Below are positions 25,850-33,275 of a stretch of DNA of 33,275 nucleotides, piece by piece. The DNA is from DASQBT01 sp035635075 (GTDB taxonomy: Bacteria; Pseudomonadota; Gammaproteobacteria; Burkholderiales; Thiobacillaceae), in contig DASQBT010000036.1 in assembly GCA_035635075.1 (NCBI GenBank), forward strand, positions 1-33,275. The letters are read 5' to 3'. How positions within the stretch are numbered: position 1 is the first letter of the stretch; every line of letters starts with the position of its first letter. The translations under genes and the position numbers were made by a program. The notes beneath the pieces are model-generated. The model ran no database searches. It was not told where the DNA came from and worked only from the letters and a program-made list of their open reading frames with translations.

Positions 25850-25873
25850 CTCTCCCCACGCACGCGGGGAGAG
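25850..25873 (+). repeat. Perfect 8-bp hairpin after the Sfum_1244-family gene
   Basis: CTCTCCCC (25850-25857) pairs with GGGGAGAG (25866-25873) across an 8-nt loop, starting 4 nt after the stop codon. There is no T-run, so it is more likely an intergenic hairpin or a transcript-end stabiliser than an intrinsic terminator. Confidence 0.5.
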
Positions 25874-26197
25874 AGGTGGTAGTGAGAGAGATTCCGGGCG
25901 ACGGGGAGAGCAACGTGTCAAGACTGTTGTGCGGCGTTTCCGTCTTTGTCCGTATCAGCCGACGAAAGATAGCAGTTGTTGAATTGAATTAGATTCAGAT
26001 GCACCCAAGGCACCCAATTTGGATTGGCAAGACCATTGCTCGTTGGACTACGGGCGTAAAGCGAGACGAATTTCGAAAGAAGGAAATGGAGGAATCAGCG
26101 CCTCGCCAATTCGGCAAGACGGGAAAGCAGTAGATTTGACTTACCAGAGATTGCAGCGGTAGGCCAGCGTTGATGTTGTCTCTCGCCGCTGCGTAAC
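25874..26197. other. Lower-GC intergenic segment next to tRNA-Lys
   Basis: This stretch looks clearly richer in A and T than the genes around it. Two short open frames exist (25999-26133 plus, 25995-26228 minus); neither has a ribosome binding site or a recognisable product. The position beside the 3' end of a tRNA gene and the different base composition suggest a remnant of inserted DNA, but no integrase or transposase is seen. Confidence 0.4.
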
Positions 26198-26251
26198 CCC
26201 ACCAATAAGCAAGCGGCTTCGAATTCATGAAGCCGCTTGCTTATTGGTGGG
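26198..26251 (-). terminator. 23-bp perfect hairpin that includes the 3' end of tRNA-Lys
   Basis: Arms 26198-26220 and 26229-26251 are perfectly complementary with an 8-nt loop (GAATTCAT). The right arm includes the last seven bases of the tRNA gene (CCCACCA on the minus strand) plus 16 flanking bases. The inner part probably ends the tRNA transcript; there is no long T-run. The extension into the CCA end is unusual. Confidence 0.6.
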
Positions 26252-26320
26252 TCGGGCGAGATTCGAACTCGCGACCAACGGATTAAAAGTCCGCTGCTCT
26301 ACCGGCTGAGCTACCGACCC
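26245..26320 (-). tRNA. tRNA-Lys, anticodon UUU
   Basis: The 76-nt minus-strand sequence folds as a tRNA: acceptor stem GGGTCGG with CCGACCC fully paired, D-arm AGCTCAGCCGGTAGAGCA, anticodon stem-loop around CTTTTAA giving anticodon TTT, T-loop TTCGAAT and an encoded CCA end. Lys identity follows from the anticodon. A strong promoter lies immediately upstream at 26334-26361. Confidence 0.97.
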
Positions 26321-26333
26321 TGCAAAGCCCGCC

Positions 26334-26361
26334 ATTATACCGAAAGCCATTATTCCGTCAA
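26334..26361 (-). promoter_or_regulatory. Sigma-70 promoter of tRNA-Lys
   Basis: On the minus strand TTGACG (26361-26356) and TATAAT (26339-26334) are 16 nt apart. Transcription would start about 7 nt before the tRNA, as expected for a stable-RNA gene. Confidence 0.8.
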
Positions 26362-26397
26362 AGACGTAGCGTCAAGACTTGCGGGCCTGCGGACAAC

Positions 26398-26420
26398 AAA
26401 AAAGCGGGCCGAAGTCCGCT
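26398..26420 (-). terminator. Intrinsic terminator of the tlpA-like gene
   Basis: On the minus strand AGCGGAC-TTCG-GCCCGCT forms a stem with one A.C mismatch and a stable TTCG loop, followed by six T. It lies about 48 nt after the stop of the tlpA-like gene and separates it from the tRNA-Lys promoter. Confidence 0.8.
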
Positions 26421-26467
26421 CGTCACTGTTCCAAGTTGTTTGTGCCCTGCTCAATCTACATGCTTAT

Positions 26468-27106
26468 CTACATGCTTATTTTTTTTTTGTTTTTGGCGGA
26501 GGGCTTGCCCTTGCTCGTGGTGCTCCTGCTGAAATTGGCGGGCTCTATCGGCGGTGGCGTAGGCTCGGCAACCGGAGCGGAAATGGGAATGGGTTCTGCA
26601 TCGGCCACGGCCACCGGATGTTCCAGGCTGTATTGATCAATGAATGCTACCATCTTCTGCTTGCTGACCAAGCCGGGAATGTACATGACCAGCTCGCCCG
26701 TTGGGTCATACAAATAAGAGGTGGGGTAGAAATCCACCGGGCCGACCTGATAGGCGGGGCTCTTAACATCCTGGCGATTGCCGCCCAGCACCTGCGGATA
26801 GCGCAGCCCGTAGCGGTCGATGTAGGAATGCACGGACCCTTCATCGCCGCCGTAGTCCATGGCCATGCCGATCACCACGAAGTCCTTGCGCGCGTCCAGA
26901 TCGTTCAGCGTGGGAAACTCCATCCAGCAGCGTGGACACCAGGGCGCCCAAAAATTGATCAACACCCATTTGCCGTGAAAATCCGACAGCCGCAGGGTCT
27001 TCCCCTTGTTGTCGACAAAGTTGAAGTTGATCGCCTTGGATGCAAGCGCGTTCTGGGCTAGCCCCATCGCCAGAAGCACCATCAAGGCAGCAATTAATCT
27101 TTTCAA
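26468..27106 (-). CDS. Periplasmic TlpA/ResA-like thioredoxin with a basic C-terminal tail
   Basis: The 212-residue product has a signal peptide (residues 1-23, MKRLIAALMVLLAMGLAQNALAS) and a TlpA-like thioredoxin domain with active site WAPWCPRC (C57, C60) and a cis-Pro in DFYPTSYLY. Such proteins reduce or shuttle disulphides in the periplasm, often for cytochrome c or copper-site maturation. After about residue 165 comes a Pro/Lys/Ser-rich tail ending KNKKKISM, absent from typical TlpA. The start is a TTG at 27106 with AAAGGA 8 nt upstream. It lies 107 nt downstream of the YeeE-like gene, suggesting a linked role in sulfur or thiol chemistry. Confidence 0.85.
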   Translation of the reverse strand: MKRLIAALMVLLAMGLAQNALASKAINFNFVDNKGKTLRLSDFHGKWVLINFWAPWCPRCWMEFPTLNDLDARKDFVVIGMAMDYGGDEGSVHSYIDRYGLRYPQVLGGNRQDVKSPAYQVGPVDFYPTSYLYDPTGELVMYIPGLVSKQKMVAFIDQYSLEHPVAVADAEPIPISAPVAEPTPPPIEPANFSRSTTSKGKPSAKNKKKISM

Positions 27107-27213
27107 CCCAGGTCCTTTCTAGCGCTATGTCACTAACCCTAACAATGCCAAGGTTGAATGGTCAAGCCTATATGAATGATTAACGGCAAAATAATGTCGG
27201 GCTATAGTTTTTT

Positions 27214-28323
27214 TTAGACACCGCGCAACATCATGGCGTACTGCACTTTCATGGTTGCCGCCGCCCCGGCAATGATGCTGCCCAATACCAGGAAGGACAT
27301 GATGGACAAAGTTGAAACCCCTGTCACCCCCTGGCCGATGGTGCATCCCAGGGCTGTTACCCCGCCAAAGCCCATGAATACTGCGCCTATGATATGTCTG
27401 ACCATGTCCTGGGGGGAATTGAATGATTCCCAGCGGAAGGTACGATGGGTTACGGCGTAGAGGAACGAACCGGCAAGAACGCCGAATACCGAGCCAACGC
27501 CAAACGTGATGATGGTCGCCGAATCGGTCCAGTAGGCCCACAAATCCATCGTATAGCCGAGTGGGGCGACGAAAGTCATCGATTCGGCCAAGTGGGAATT
27601 GGTGCCCCGGTACACCATTTCCAGGGTATCCGGATCCTCACCGAAGCCGATTTTGGAAGTGACATACCAACCTCCCACCACCACCAGCCCGACCACGATC
27701 CCACTCAATATACCATCGGAATTCTTGCGAAAATCCTGGCTGGCGAATATGAACGCCAGCATGATGACCGCGATGGCCAGCGCCAAACCCAAGGCCGTGC
27801 CCTTGTCGGCCAAGTGCAGCAGGCTCGGGAGTGTTTGAATCCCATCAAGATGTACGGTGACTAACGGAGCTTGTAGGAAATTAAGGCGAAACCAGCCAAA
27901 CAAACCCCTCAGCGTGACCAGGGCCGAGTAGGCCAGAAACACGAACACCACAACCGACTTGAGGTTACCGGCCCCGAGGCGAACCAAGGTGCGCTGGCCG
28001 CAGCCGCCGGCCAGAGTCATGCCCACGCCGAACGTGAGCCCACCCACAAGGGCCGCCAGCCAATAGAAATTGGCTGAGGTGTAGAGGGTTTTGGTGACAT
28101 CGAGCCAGCCCACATAAGCCAGCATATTGGTGCCGATAATGGCCACAGCGATGGCCAGCATCCAGGCCCGCATGCGATTCCAGTCGCCGATATTGACGAC
28201 ATCGGACACCGCCCCCATGGTACAGAAATGCGTCTTGTTGCCCACATAGCCAAAGATCGTGGCCAAAATAAACCCGCCAATAGCGACTTGCCGCTCAAGG
28301 GGGAGCGTGTGCAACCATTCCAT
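27214..28323 (-). CDS. YeeE/YedE-family sulfur-compound permease (TsuA-like)
   Basis: The 369-residue inner-membrane product has about nine to ten helices and the three conserved Cys of the family: HFCTMGA (C34), LAGGCGQRTLVRLG (C108) and GCTIGQGVTGVST (about C327). In TsuA these Cys relay thiosulfate through the membrane; other members carry selenium or sulfur compounds. This protein has both halves fused, as TsuA does, unlike split YeeE/YedE pairs. ATG 28323 follows GGAG at 11 nt. No TusA-like gene adjoins. A possible promoter TTGCTG-17 nt-CAAATT lies upstream. It fits a sulfur-oxidising lifestyle together with the dsrS-like gene. Confidence 0.88.
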   Translation of the reverse strand: MEWLHTLPLERQVAIGGFILATIFGYVGNKTHFCTMGAVSDVVNIGDWNRMRAWMLAIAVAIIGTNMLAYVGWLDVTKTLYTSANFYWLAALVGGLTFGVGMTLAGGCGQRTLVRLGAGNLKSVVVFVFLAYSALVTLRGLFGWFRLNFLQAPLVTVHLDGIQTLPSLLHLADKGTALGLALAIAVIMLAFIFASQDFRKNSDGILSGIVVGLVVVGGWYVTSKIGFGEDPDTLEMVYRGTNSHLAESMTFVAPLGYTMDLWAYWTDSATIITFGVGSVFGVLAGSFLYAVTHRTFRWESFNSPQDMVRHIIGAVFMGFGGVTALGCTIGQGVTGVSTLSIMSFLVLGSIIAGAAATMKVQYAMMLRGV

Positions 28324-28475
28324 CAAAACCTACTCCACAAATCCAAGTGTAACCAATTTGCCACAGAAGCCCAGGGGCAGCAAGCTAACTTTAATCTTTA
28401 AGGCTAACTCACCGTCATACCCAGGAGTCCTGTCGCGCGCTCAATATGTGCCAGCGAACCACGGAACGCAGACGG

Positions 28476-29156
28476 TCAGTCGTAATAGTGGGTCGGATCT
28501 GCGACACCCGCCGCTGCAAATCCTTCTCGCCGGAGGCGACACGAATCGCAGCGGCCGCATGCTCGCCCCGCCGAGTCCGCCTGATAACATGACACGGTCA
28601 AGCCAAAGTCGACCCCCAGCGCTGTGCCTTGGCGGATGATTTCGGCCTTCGATAGATGAATAAGGGGTGCATTGATGCTTATGGCCTGCCCTTCGACCGC
28701 CGCCTTGGTCGCCAGATTGGCCATCCTTTCAAACGCGGCGATAAATTCCGGGCGGCAGTCCGGATAGCCGGAATAGTCCAAGGCATTGACGCCGATGAAA
28801 ATAGCATTGGCACGCAGCACTTCGGCAAACGCCAGGGCATAAGCCAGCATTACGGTATTGCGGGCCGGAACGTAGGTCACGGGAATTCCTGTGGTAGGGC
28901 CTTCCGGCACGGCAATCGCCCGATCGGTCAGCGCCGATCCGCCAAGCTGGCCCAATTCGAGCCGCACGGTTCGATGTTCGGCGACCCGCATGGCGGCCGC
29001 CACCCTGCAGGCGGCATCCAGTTCGGCGCCATGGCGCTGATCATAATTGAAACTCAATGCATGGCAGCGGTAGCCCTGGCTCACCGCAATGGCGAGTGTG
29101 GTGGCTGAATCCAGCCCCCCCGAGAGCAGAACCACCGCCGCTGGCGCGGTCGTCAC
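28476..29156 (-). CDS. queC: 7-cyano-7-deazaguanine (preQ0) synthase QueC
   Basis: The 226-residue product forms preQ0 from 7-carboxy-7-deazaguanine, ATP and ammonia in queuosine synthesis. It has the ATP pyrophosphatase loop SGGLDS (12-17), VPARNTVMLAYA and a C-terminal zinc site CGRCDSC with an earlier Cys in SCYQ. The GTG at 29156 overlaps the queE stop as GTGA and gives the usual N-terminus; an ATG at 29177 within queE is less likely. Co-translated with queE. Confidence 0.93.
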   Translation of the reverse strand: MTTAPAAVVLLSGGLDSATTLAIAVSQGYRCHALSFNYDQRHGAELDAACRVAAAMRVAEHRTVRLELGQLGGSALTDRAIAVPEGPTTGIPVTYVPARNTVMLAYALAFAEVLRANAIFIGVNALDYSGYPDCRPEFIAAFERMANLATKAAVEGQAISINAPLIHLSKAEIIRQGTALGVDFGLTVSCYQADSAGRACGRCDSCRLRREGFAAAGVADPTHYYD

Positions 29157-29803
29157 CTGGCCCGTTCCTCGCCCCATATTATCTTGTGCAACTGGACTTG
29201 CAGGCGCACCGGCGCACGGTCCTCCAGCACCCACTGGCTCAGCAATGTGGGTGAGAGTTGGCTGTACACGGGCGAGAACAACACCGGGCAGCGGGCGGCC
29301 AGGTCGTGACGGCGTATTACTTCCATTGCCCAGTCATAGTCAATGCGATCCTGCAGCACAAATTTGACCTCGTCCTGTGCATTGAGCAGGTTCACATTTT
29401 CCCAGCGATTGCGGGCGGATTCGCCCGAACCCGGCGGCTTGATGTCGAGGATGCGCGAGACCCGCGGGTCCACCGGCGCTATGTCGTACGCACCGCTGGT
29501 TTCCAGGGAGACCGAGTAATCGGCATTACACAGGCTGTGGAGCAGGACAAGGCAGTTTTTTTGCGCCAATGGTTCACCGCCGGTGACGCACACATAGCGC
29601 GTAGCGTGCTGGCCCAGTTGTTCCAGCAGGCTTTCCTGGCTGATCGTCTCTCCACCGGTAAAACTGTAGGATGTGTCACACCACTTGCAGCGCAAGGGAC
29701 AACCCGTCAGGCGAATGAACACTGTGGGCAGGCCCATACGCGTGGTTTCCCCTTGCAGGGAATGAAAAACCTCCGTAACACGGAGGGTGATGGGTTGTGT
29801 CAC
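29153..29803 (-). CDS. queE: 7-carboxy-7-deazaguanine synthase QueE (radical SAM)
   Basis: The 216-residue product is a radical SAM enzyme that contracts the ring of 6-carboxytetrahydropterin to 7-carboxy-7-deazaguanine. The 4Fe-4S motif is CPLRCKWC (C35, C39, C42) and a GGEPL motif follows (VTGGEPL). The start is a GTG at 29803, 7 nt after the cpoB stop, with no strong ribosome binding site. It lies between cpoB and queC, the usual betaproteobacterial arrangement. Confidence 0.94.
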   Translation of the reverse strand: MTQPITLRVTEVFHSLQGETTRMGLPTVFIRLTGCPLRCKWCDTSYSFTGGETISQESLLEQLGQHATRYVCVTGGEPLAQKNCLVLLHSLCNADYSVSLETSGAYDIAPVDPRVSRILDIKPPGSGESARNRWENVNLLNAQDEVKFVLQDRIDYDWAMEVIRRHDLAARCPVLFSPVYSQLSPTLLSQWVLEDRAPVRLQVQLHKIIWGEERAR

Positions 29804-29810
29804 GATGGAA

Positions 29811-30665
29811 TTACTTCAAAGTGGCCAAACGTCTTGCCGCAATGGCAGCCGCATTGGTGCCCCCATGTTTGGCAACGATTTGCTCAAGAGTCTTCCTGGC
29901 GCTCGAAATTTCCCTGAGCTCCTCCTGGCAGCGCGCAATGTTGAGTAGCGCATCGGGCACCTTGCCGCTTTGCGGATAAGCCACAAGCAGTTTTTGCTGT
30001 TGGGCCATGGCCGTTCGGTAATCGCCCATTGCGTAATACGAGTAGCCGATCCAGTACTGCGCATTCGAGGCCAGCGAGCTGGACGGATAATTCTTGGCGA
30101 AGCCCTTGAAACCCGCAATGGCCCCGACATAATTGGCGGAGCGGAACTGGTTGAGTGCAGCTTCATACAGTTTGGCCTCAACCAGCGGATCGGCGCTTGC
30201 CTCAGTGGCGGAACCAGGTGGGGTGGCATTGGTGTTTGCCGCCGCCGCGGGCGACGGAGTTTGGCTGGATGGCGCTTGGGCAGCCGGGCTGGCCGCTGCG
30301 GCGTTCGGAAGTTCCGTAAGCTTTGCCGGAGACACGATGAGGGCCGGGCGGCTTGCCAGTTCGGTCAACCGGTGGTCCAGGTCCTGGTACAAATCGGTTT
30401 GCCGTTTGCCCAGGGCATCCAGCAGGTGGGCGTTGAGCTCGGTTTGTCCCTCGATCCTGGCGACCTCCCCTTTAAGCGCCTCCACATCCTTCAGCAGGGA
30501 CAGCAACCCCTGGTTCTGCAGCAACGTTTCCAACTTGCCGAGACGCTGTTCCAGTGCTTGGACCTGGGACTGGAGCTGCTGATTCTGCTTGCTCGGAAGC
30601 TCGTCTGCCCAGGCCTGAAAGCCAGGACTGGCCAGCAAGCCCAACACCATCCAGTAACGCTTCAT
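29811..30665 (-). CDS. cpoB: Tol-Pal system / cell division coordinator CpoB (YbgF)
   Basis: The 284-residue product has a signal peptide (about 1-20), an N-terminal trimerising coiled coil (QNQQLQSQVQALEQRLGKLETLL and onward), an Ala/Pro/Ser-rich linker (about 125-160) and a C-terminal TPR domain (LYEAALNQFRSANYVGAIAGFKGF through ARKTLEQIVAKH). CpoB links peptidoglycan synthesis to outer-membrane constriction with TolA in the periplasm. It lies 10 nt downstream of pal. Confidence 0.93.
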   Translation of the reverse strand: MKRYWMVLGLLASPGFQAWADELPSKQNQQLQSQVQALEQRLGKLETLLQNQGLLSLLKDVEALKGEVARIEGQTELNAHLLDALGKRQTDLYQDLDHRLTELASRPALIVSPAKLTELPNAAAASPAAQAPSSQTPSPAAAANTNATPPGSATEASADPLVEAKLYEAALNQFRSANYVGAIAGFKGFAKNYPSSSLASNAQYWIGYSYYAMGDYRTAMAQQQKLLVAYPQSGKVPDALLNIARCQEELREISSARKTLEQIVAKHGGTNAAAIAARRLATLK

Positions 30666-30675
30666 GCAGCTTTAG

Positions 30676-31296
30676 TTATTCGTCAGAGTAGACAATATCG
30701 GCCCGGCGGTTTTCCGTGTAGGCCTGCTCCGTCTCGCCAACGGCGCGTGGCTTTTCCTCGCCGAAACTGACCGCTTCCATCTGTGCATCACCTACTCCCA
30801 GCACCGACAAAGCCTTGCGCACGGCCTCTGCCCTGCGCTGCCCAAGGGCCAAGTTGTATTCCCGGCTGCCGCGGTCGTCCGTGTTGCCCTGCAAGGTCAC
30901 CTTGGCATCCTTGTGCGCGACCAGGTAAGCCGCATGGGCCTCGATGACGGCGCGGTAATCATCCTTCACCACGTTGCTATCGTAATCGAAATAGATGCTG
31001 CGCTTGGACAGCGGGCTGGTCGGATCCTTGCGCGGATCTGCAGCGCCCGACTTGCTCTCGACGCTGCCTTCCAGAGGCTTGCCCTCCGTCGCCGCGCCAC
31101 CTACGCCGCTGGGCGGCAATGCGACCGTCTCCACGCCCTTGTTGGCCTCGGCAGCTGATGCCGCGCTCGCTGGAGCCTGGCCGGCCTTGGCGCCTTTGGT
31201 CGCCTGATTACGGTCTTCAATGCTTGCAACAGGGCCGGATGAACTGCAGGCCGTCAGCGACAGGACAATCAGCAGGGGAAGCAGAATGCGGTTCAC
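30676..31296 (-). CDS. pal: Peptidoglycan-associated lipoprotein Pal
   Basis: The 206-residue product has a lipobox LTAC (14-17, lipidated C17), an Ala/Gly-rich linker longer than in E. coli (about 18-95), and the OmpA-like peptidoglycan-binding domain (SIYFDYDSN, QGNTDDRGSREYNLALGQRRAEAV). It anchors the outer membrane to the wall and binds TolB. It is separated from tolB by a 384-bp stretch that holds a gene remnant, which is unusual. Confidence 0.95.
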   Translation of the reverse strand: MNRILLPLLIVLSLTACSSSGPVASIEDRNQATKGAKAGQAPASAASAAEANKGVETVALPPSGVGGAATEGKPLEGSVESKSGAADPRKDPTSPLSKRSIYFDYDSNVVKDDYRAVIEAHAAYLVAHKDAKVTLQGNTDDRGSREYNLALGQRRAEAVRKALSVLGVGDAQMEAVSFGEEKPRAVGETEQAYTENRRADIVYSDE

Positions 31297-31317
31297 GTCA
31301 TAGTCTCCTCGAAGGAT

Positions 31318-31630
31318 TCACTCAGTTGCTCGGCGGATTTGCCTGCACGTCTTGAAGATAGGGATGGTTCTGGCTGCTCTGTACCCAGGCCAGGCAAACA
31401 AGTGGTCAGCCTGCTGGCCAGTCTTCAGCGTAGCTGACTCGCCCATCAGGATATCAGTTCCCTTGTCCTGCGCTTCTCCCGCGCCGATGAGCTTGGCAGC
31501 CCGGGGATGGTCGGCTCTTGCCGCTGCCGCAGCCTGCCGATCTGCTTGTTCCGCCGGGCTCGTCCCGACCGCGAGTTCGGCCTCAGTTCTTGGCTGCTGG
31601 CGCAGCCCGTGATCAACATATGGCAAAGGG
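31318..31630 (-). pseudogene. Frameshifted lipoprotein remnant, possibly DUF4398 type
   Basis: On the minus strand a frame starting near 31617 reads MLITGCASSQ, a lipobox-like start. Another frame continues with EAELAVGTSPAEQADRQAAA and, further on, RAAKLIGAGEAQDKG. Joined by a frameshift these resemble DUF4398 lipoproteins, which have a lipobox, a xELAVxxxAVxxA helix and an AREKLxxA repeat. Later sequence has lost the pattern. No single intact frame covers it. DUF4398 genes often precede OmpA-like genes, and here the next gene is pal. The family match is tentative; the lack of an intact gene is clear. Confidence 0.45.
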
Positions 31631-31680
31631 CGCACGGATGGAATGCAGGTCTCCGCTCCGAACCAGGAAGCATACAAGGC

Positions 31681-32967
31681 CTAGCGCCCCCATGCTGGCT
31701 CGCGCGCATCCGCTCCCTCCTCTGACAGACGAGCGCGAATCCTGCCATCGATGCTCACTGTCCCCAGTATTCCCTTGCTCCCGAGCACCGTAGCGTAAAG
31801 TATCATCTGGCCATTGGGCGAGAAACTGGGTGATTCATCATGTGCACTGTCCGTCAGCACCCGGCTCTGGCCCGATTCCAGTTCCATGACCGCTACCTGA
31901 AACCGGCCGCCCTCGCGCCGGATGTAGGCCATGAGCTTGCCGTCCGGACTGAGCGCCGGGGATACGTTGTAATTGCCTTCGAACGTGACCCGCTTCGCCT
32001 CCCCGCCGTCGGCTGGTAATTTGTATATTTGCGGCGTGCCACCGCGGTCGGACGAAAAGTAAATCCATTTGCCGTCGGGCGAGAATACCGGCTCGGTGGA
32101 GATGTCGCTGCCCTGGGTGAGTCTGGTCACACCCGAGCCGTCCGCGCCGATCAGGTAAATCTGCGAAGTGTTGTCGCGGGTCAGGGTCACCGCCAAGTGG
32201 CTGCCGTCAGGGGACCAAGCGGGAGCGGAATTGGAACCTTTGAAGGCCGCGACCGCTCGCCGGCTGCCATCTGCCAAATTCTGCACATAGACCACCGGCT
32301 TCTTGTCTTCAAATGATACATACGCCAGCCGGCCGCCATTTGGAGAGAACACCGGAGAGATCAACGGCTCCATGGAACGCACGACGCTGCGCGGATTGGC
32401 CCCGTCGGCGTCCGCCACCTTCAGCTCGAACACCTTGCCGCGCTTTTGCACATAAGCGATGCGGGAACTGAATGCGCCACGCAAGCCAGTCAGCTTCTCG
32501 TAAATGACATCGGCAATGCGATGCGCAGTCGCCCGCCACTGGTCGGCCCCGGCATCGTAGCTGTAGCCCGCCAGTTGGACCTGCCTGACCACATCCAGAA
32601 GCCTGAAACGGACCTCGAACCGTCCTCCCGGCAGGCTGACGACCTGCCCAATGGACAACGCTTCGGCGCCCTTGTTCTTCCACTGCTTGTAATTCACTTG
32701 GGCGGGTTCAGCGGGCTGCGGCCCCGCGCCGATATCGACCAACTTGAATTGGCCGCTGCGCAGCAGATCATTGCCAATCAGTTCGGTCAACGCCGGACGC
32801 GGCTGATCGCCCGGCCCCTGAAAAGGCACCAACGCCACCGGTATCTTGTTGGCAGCGCCACCGATAATCTGGATTTCCATGGCGGCTTGCACCGGCAGCG
32901 CCGCCAGAAGAGTAAGAACCGCGGCAAATGAGCGCGGAATCCTGCGGAAAAATCTACCCACAAACAT
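31681..32967 (-). CDS. tolB: Tol-Pal system periplasmic protein TolB
   Basis: The 428-residue product has a signal peptide (from ATG 32967, MFVGRFFRRIPRSFAAVLTLLAALPVQA), an N-terminal alpha/beta domain and a six-bladed beta propeller with repeated SPDGKW-type blades (FSPNGGRLAYVS, WSPDGSHLAVT, FSPDGKWIYFSSDRGG, LSPDGKLMAYI). TolB moves in the periplasm between Pal and TolA and helps invaginate the outer membrane at division. A GTG at 33006 extends the frame but gives a poorer signal peptide. No good ribosome binding site is seen. It follows tolA after 68 nt. Confidence 0.95.
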   Translation of the reverse strand: MFVGRFFRRIPRSFAAVLTLLAALPVQAAMEIQIIGGAANKIPVALVPFQGPGDQPRPALTELIGNDLLRSGQFKLVDIGAGPQPAEPAQVNYKQWKNKGAEALSIGQVVSLPGGRFEVRFRLLDVVRQVQLAGYSYDAGADQWRATAHRIADVIYEKLTGLRGAFSSRIAYVQKRGKVFELKVADADGANPRSVVRSMEPLISPVFSPNGGRLAYVSFEDKKPVVYVQNLADGSRRAVAAFKGSNSAPAWSPDGSHLAVTLTRDNTSQIYLIGADGSGVTRLTQGSDISTEPVFSPDGKWIYFSSDRGGTPQIYKLPADGGEAKRVTFEGNYNVSPALSPDGKLMAYIRREGGRFQVAVMELESGQSRVLTDSAHDESPSFSPNGQMILYATVLGSKGILGTVSIDGRIRARLSEEGADAREPAWGR

Positions 32968-33035
32968 CCTGAAAGACTTGGTGATGTGAAGCGCGAAGTC
33001 TATCACAGCGACGCTACGATTCGCTCTGCCACGCC

Positions 33036-33275
33036 CTACTCCTCTTTCGGCTGAAACTTGAGATCCAGTTTGCGGAATTGGGCGATGGCATCCTTGTCCG
33101 TCGGTGTCGGCAGGGGGGACGATTTGTAGATGGCCCGTTCCACCGCCTGGTCGTAGGCAGTGTTACCGCTGGACTTGGTCAGTTTTACGCCGGCGATGTC
33201 GCCGGTAGGCAGGACGCTGACCTCGAACCGGGCCTGCGGATTGCCGCTCAGATTCTCCGGAATGCGCGTGTTGCC
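33036..33275 (-). CDS. tolA: TolA C-terminal domain (partial; gene continues past the window)
   Basis: The last 79 codons of a gene that starts beyond the right edge. The protein end reads GNTRIPENLSGNPQARFEVS and later YDQAVERAIYKSSPLPTPTD, ending KLDLKFQPKEE before a TAG at 33036-33038. This is the TolA C-terminal (TonB-like) domain that contacts TolB and CpoB. Position next to tolB confirms it. The N-terminal membrane anchor and helical stalk are not in the window. Confidence 0.92.
   Translation of the reverse strand, partial: GNTRIPENLSGNPQARFEVSVLPTGDIAGVKLTKSSGNTAYDQAVERAIYKSSPLPTPTDKDAIAQFRKLDLKFQPKEE

Noticed and set aside
25850..25873. Intrinsic terminator after the Sfum_1244-family gene
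   Set aside because: The 8-bp stem is real but has no T-run, so it was listed only as a hairpin.
25999..26133. 44-codon plus-strand frame in the low-GC segment near tRNA-Lys
   Set aside because: There is no ribosome binding site and no recognisable product; it is kept only as part of the possible insertion remnant.
26237..27061. 274-codon plus-strand frame
   Set aside because: It covers the tRNA-Lys gene and the antisense of the tlpA-like gene, so it cannot be real.

Overview
The window looks like the chromosome of a Betaproteobacterium, probably in the Nitrosomonadales / sulfur- or iron-oxidiser group. The evidence is moderately high GC, the gene order tolA-tolB-pal-cpoB-queE-queC, and RhlE, RluF, RlmM, RmuC and TypA proteins of proteobacterial type. 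A DsrS-like protein, a YeeE/YedE (TsuA-like) sulfur-compound permease and a TlpA-like thioredoxin point to inorganic sulfur metabolism. The organism assignment is inference; no rRNA gene is present.

Layout. 164-3725: a two-helix membrane protein, a YbaK-type deacylase, RhlE and RluF. 3892-5919: a small exported protein and an XRE-type regulator diverging from a 600-bp spacer with repeated CCAAC..GGTTGG palindromes, followed by a second small exported protein. 6427-9038: a tandem run of a DUF1761 membrane protein, a GlcG/HbpS-like exported protein, an unknown exported protein and RlmM. 9218-9475: an Ala/Pro-rich lipoprotein with its own promoter and terminator. 13106 down to 9534: a minus-strand operon rmuC-mtfA-thioredoxin-aminotransferase in which every junction overlaps by 4 nt. 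13314-16012: a DMT exporter with a terminator-like hairpin in its leader, and a membrane PAS sensor without an output domain. 19241 down to 16097: an unknown anchored protein, then TypA.

19363-25845 is the most interesting part. A decayed purT remnant and two degenerate inverted-repeat elements precede eight same-strand genes: a MoxR AAA+ ATPase, a VWA/metallopeptidase-like protein, a DsrS-like protein, a 76-aa unknown, a stand-alone S24 (LexA-fold) protein that appears to lack its catalytic Lys, a 74-aa unknown, a six-Cys 153-aa unknown and an Sfum_1244-family protein. I propose this is one functional unit, perhaps a MoxR-VWA type metallochaperone or remodelling system tied to sulfur oxidation. 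Function is not shown by the sequence.

26198-28323 holds a tRNA-Lys(UUU) with a strong promoter and an unusual 23-bp perfect hairpin that includes its CCA end, then the tlpA-like and yeeE-like genes on the minus strand. 28476-33275 is the minus-strand queC/queE and Tol-Pal block, entered at the C-terminal end of tolA, with a frameshifted lipoprotein remnant (possibly DUF4398) between tolB and pal. No CRISPR array, complete insertion sequence, prophage or rRNA was seen.
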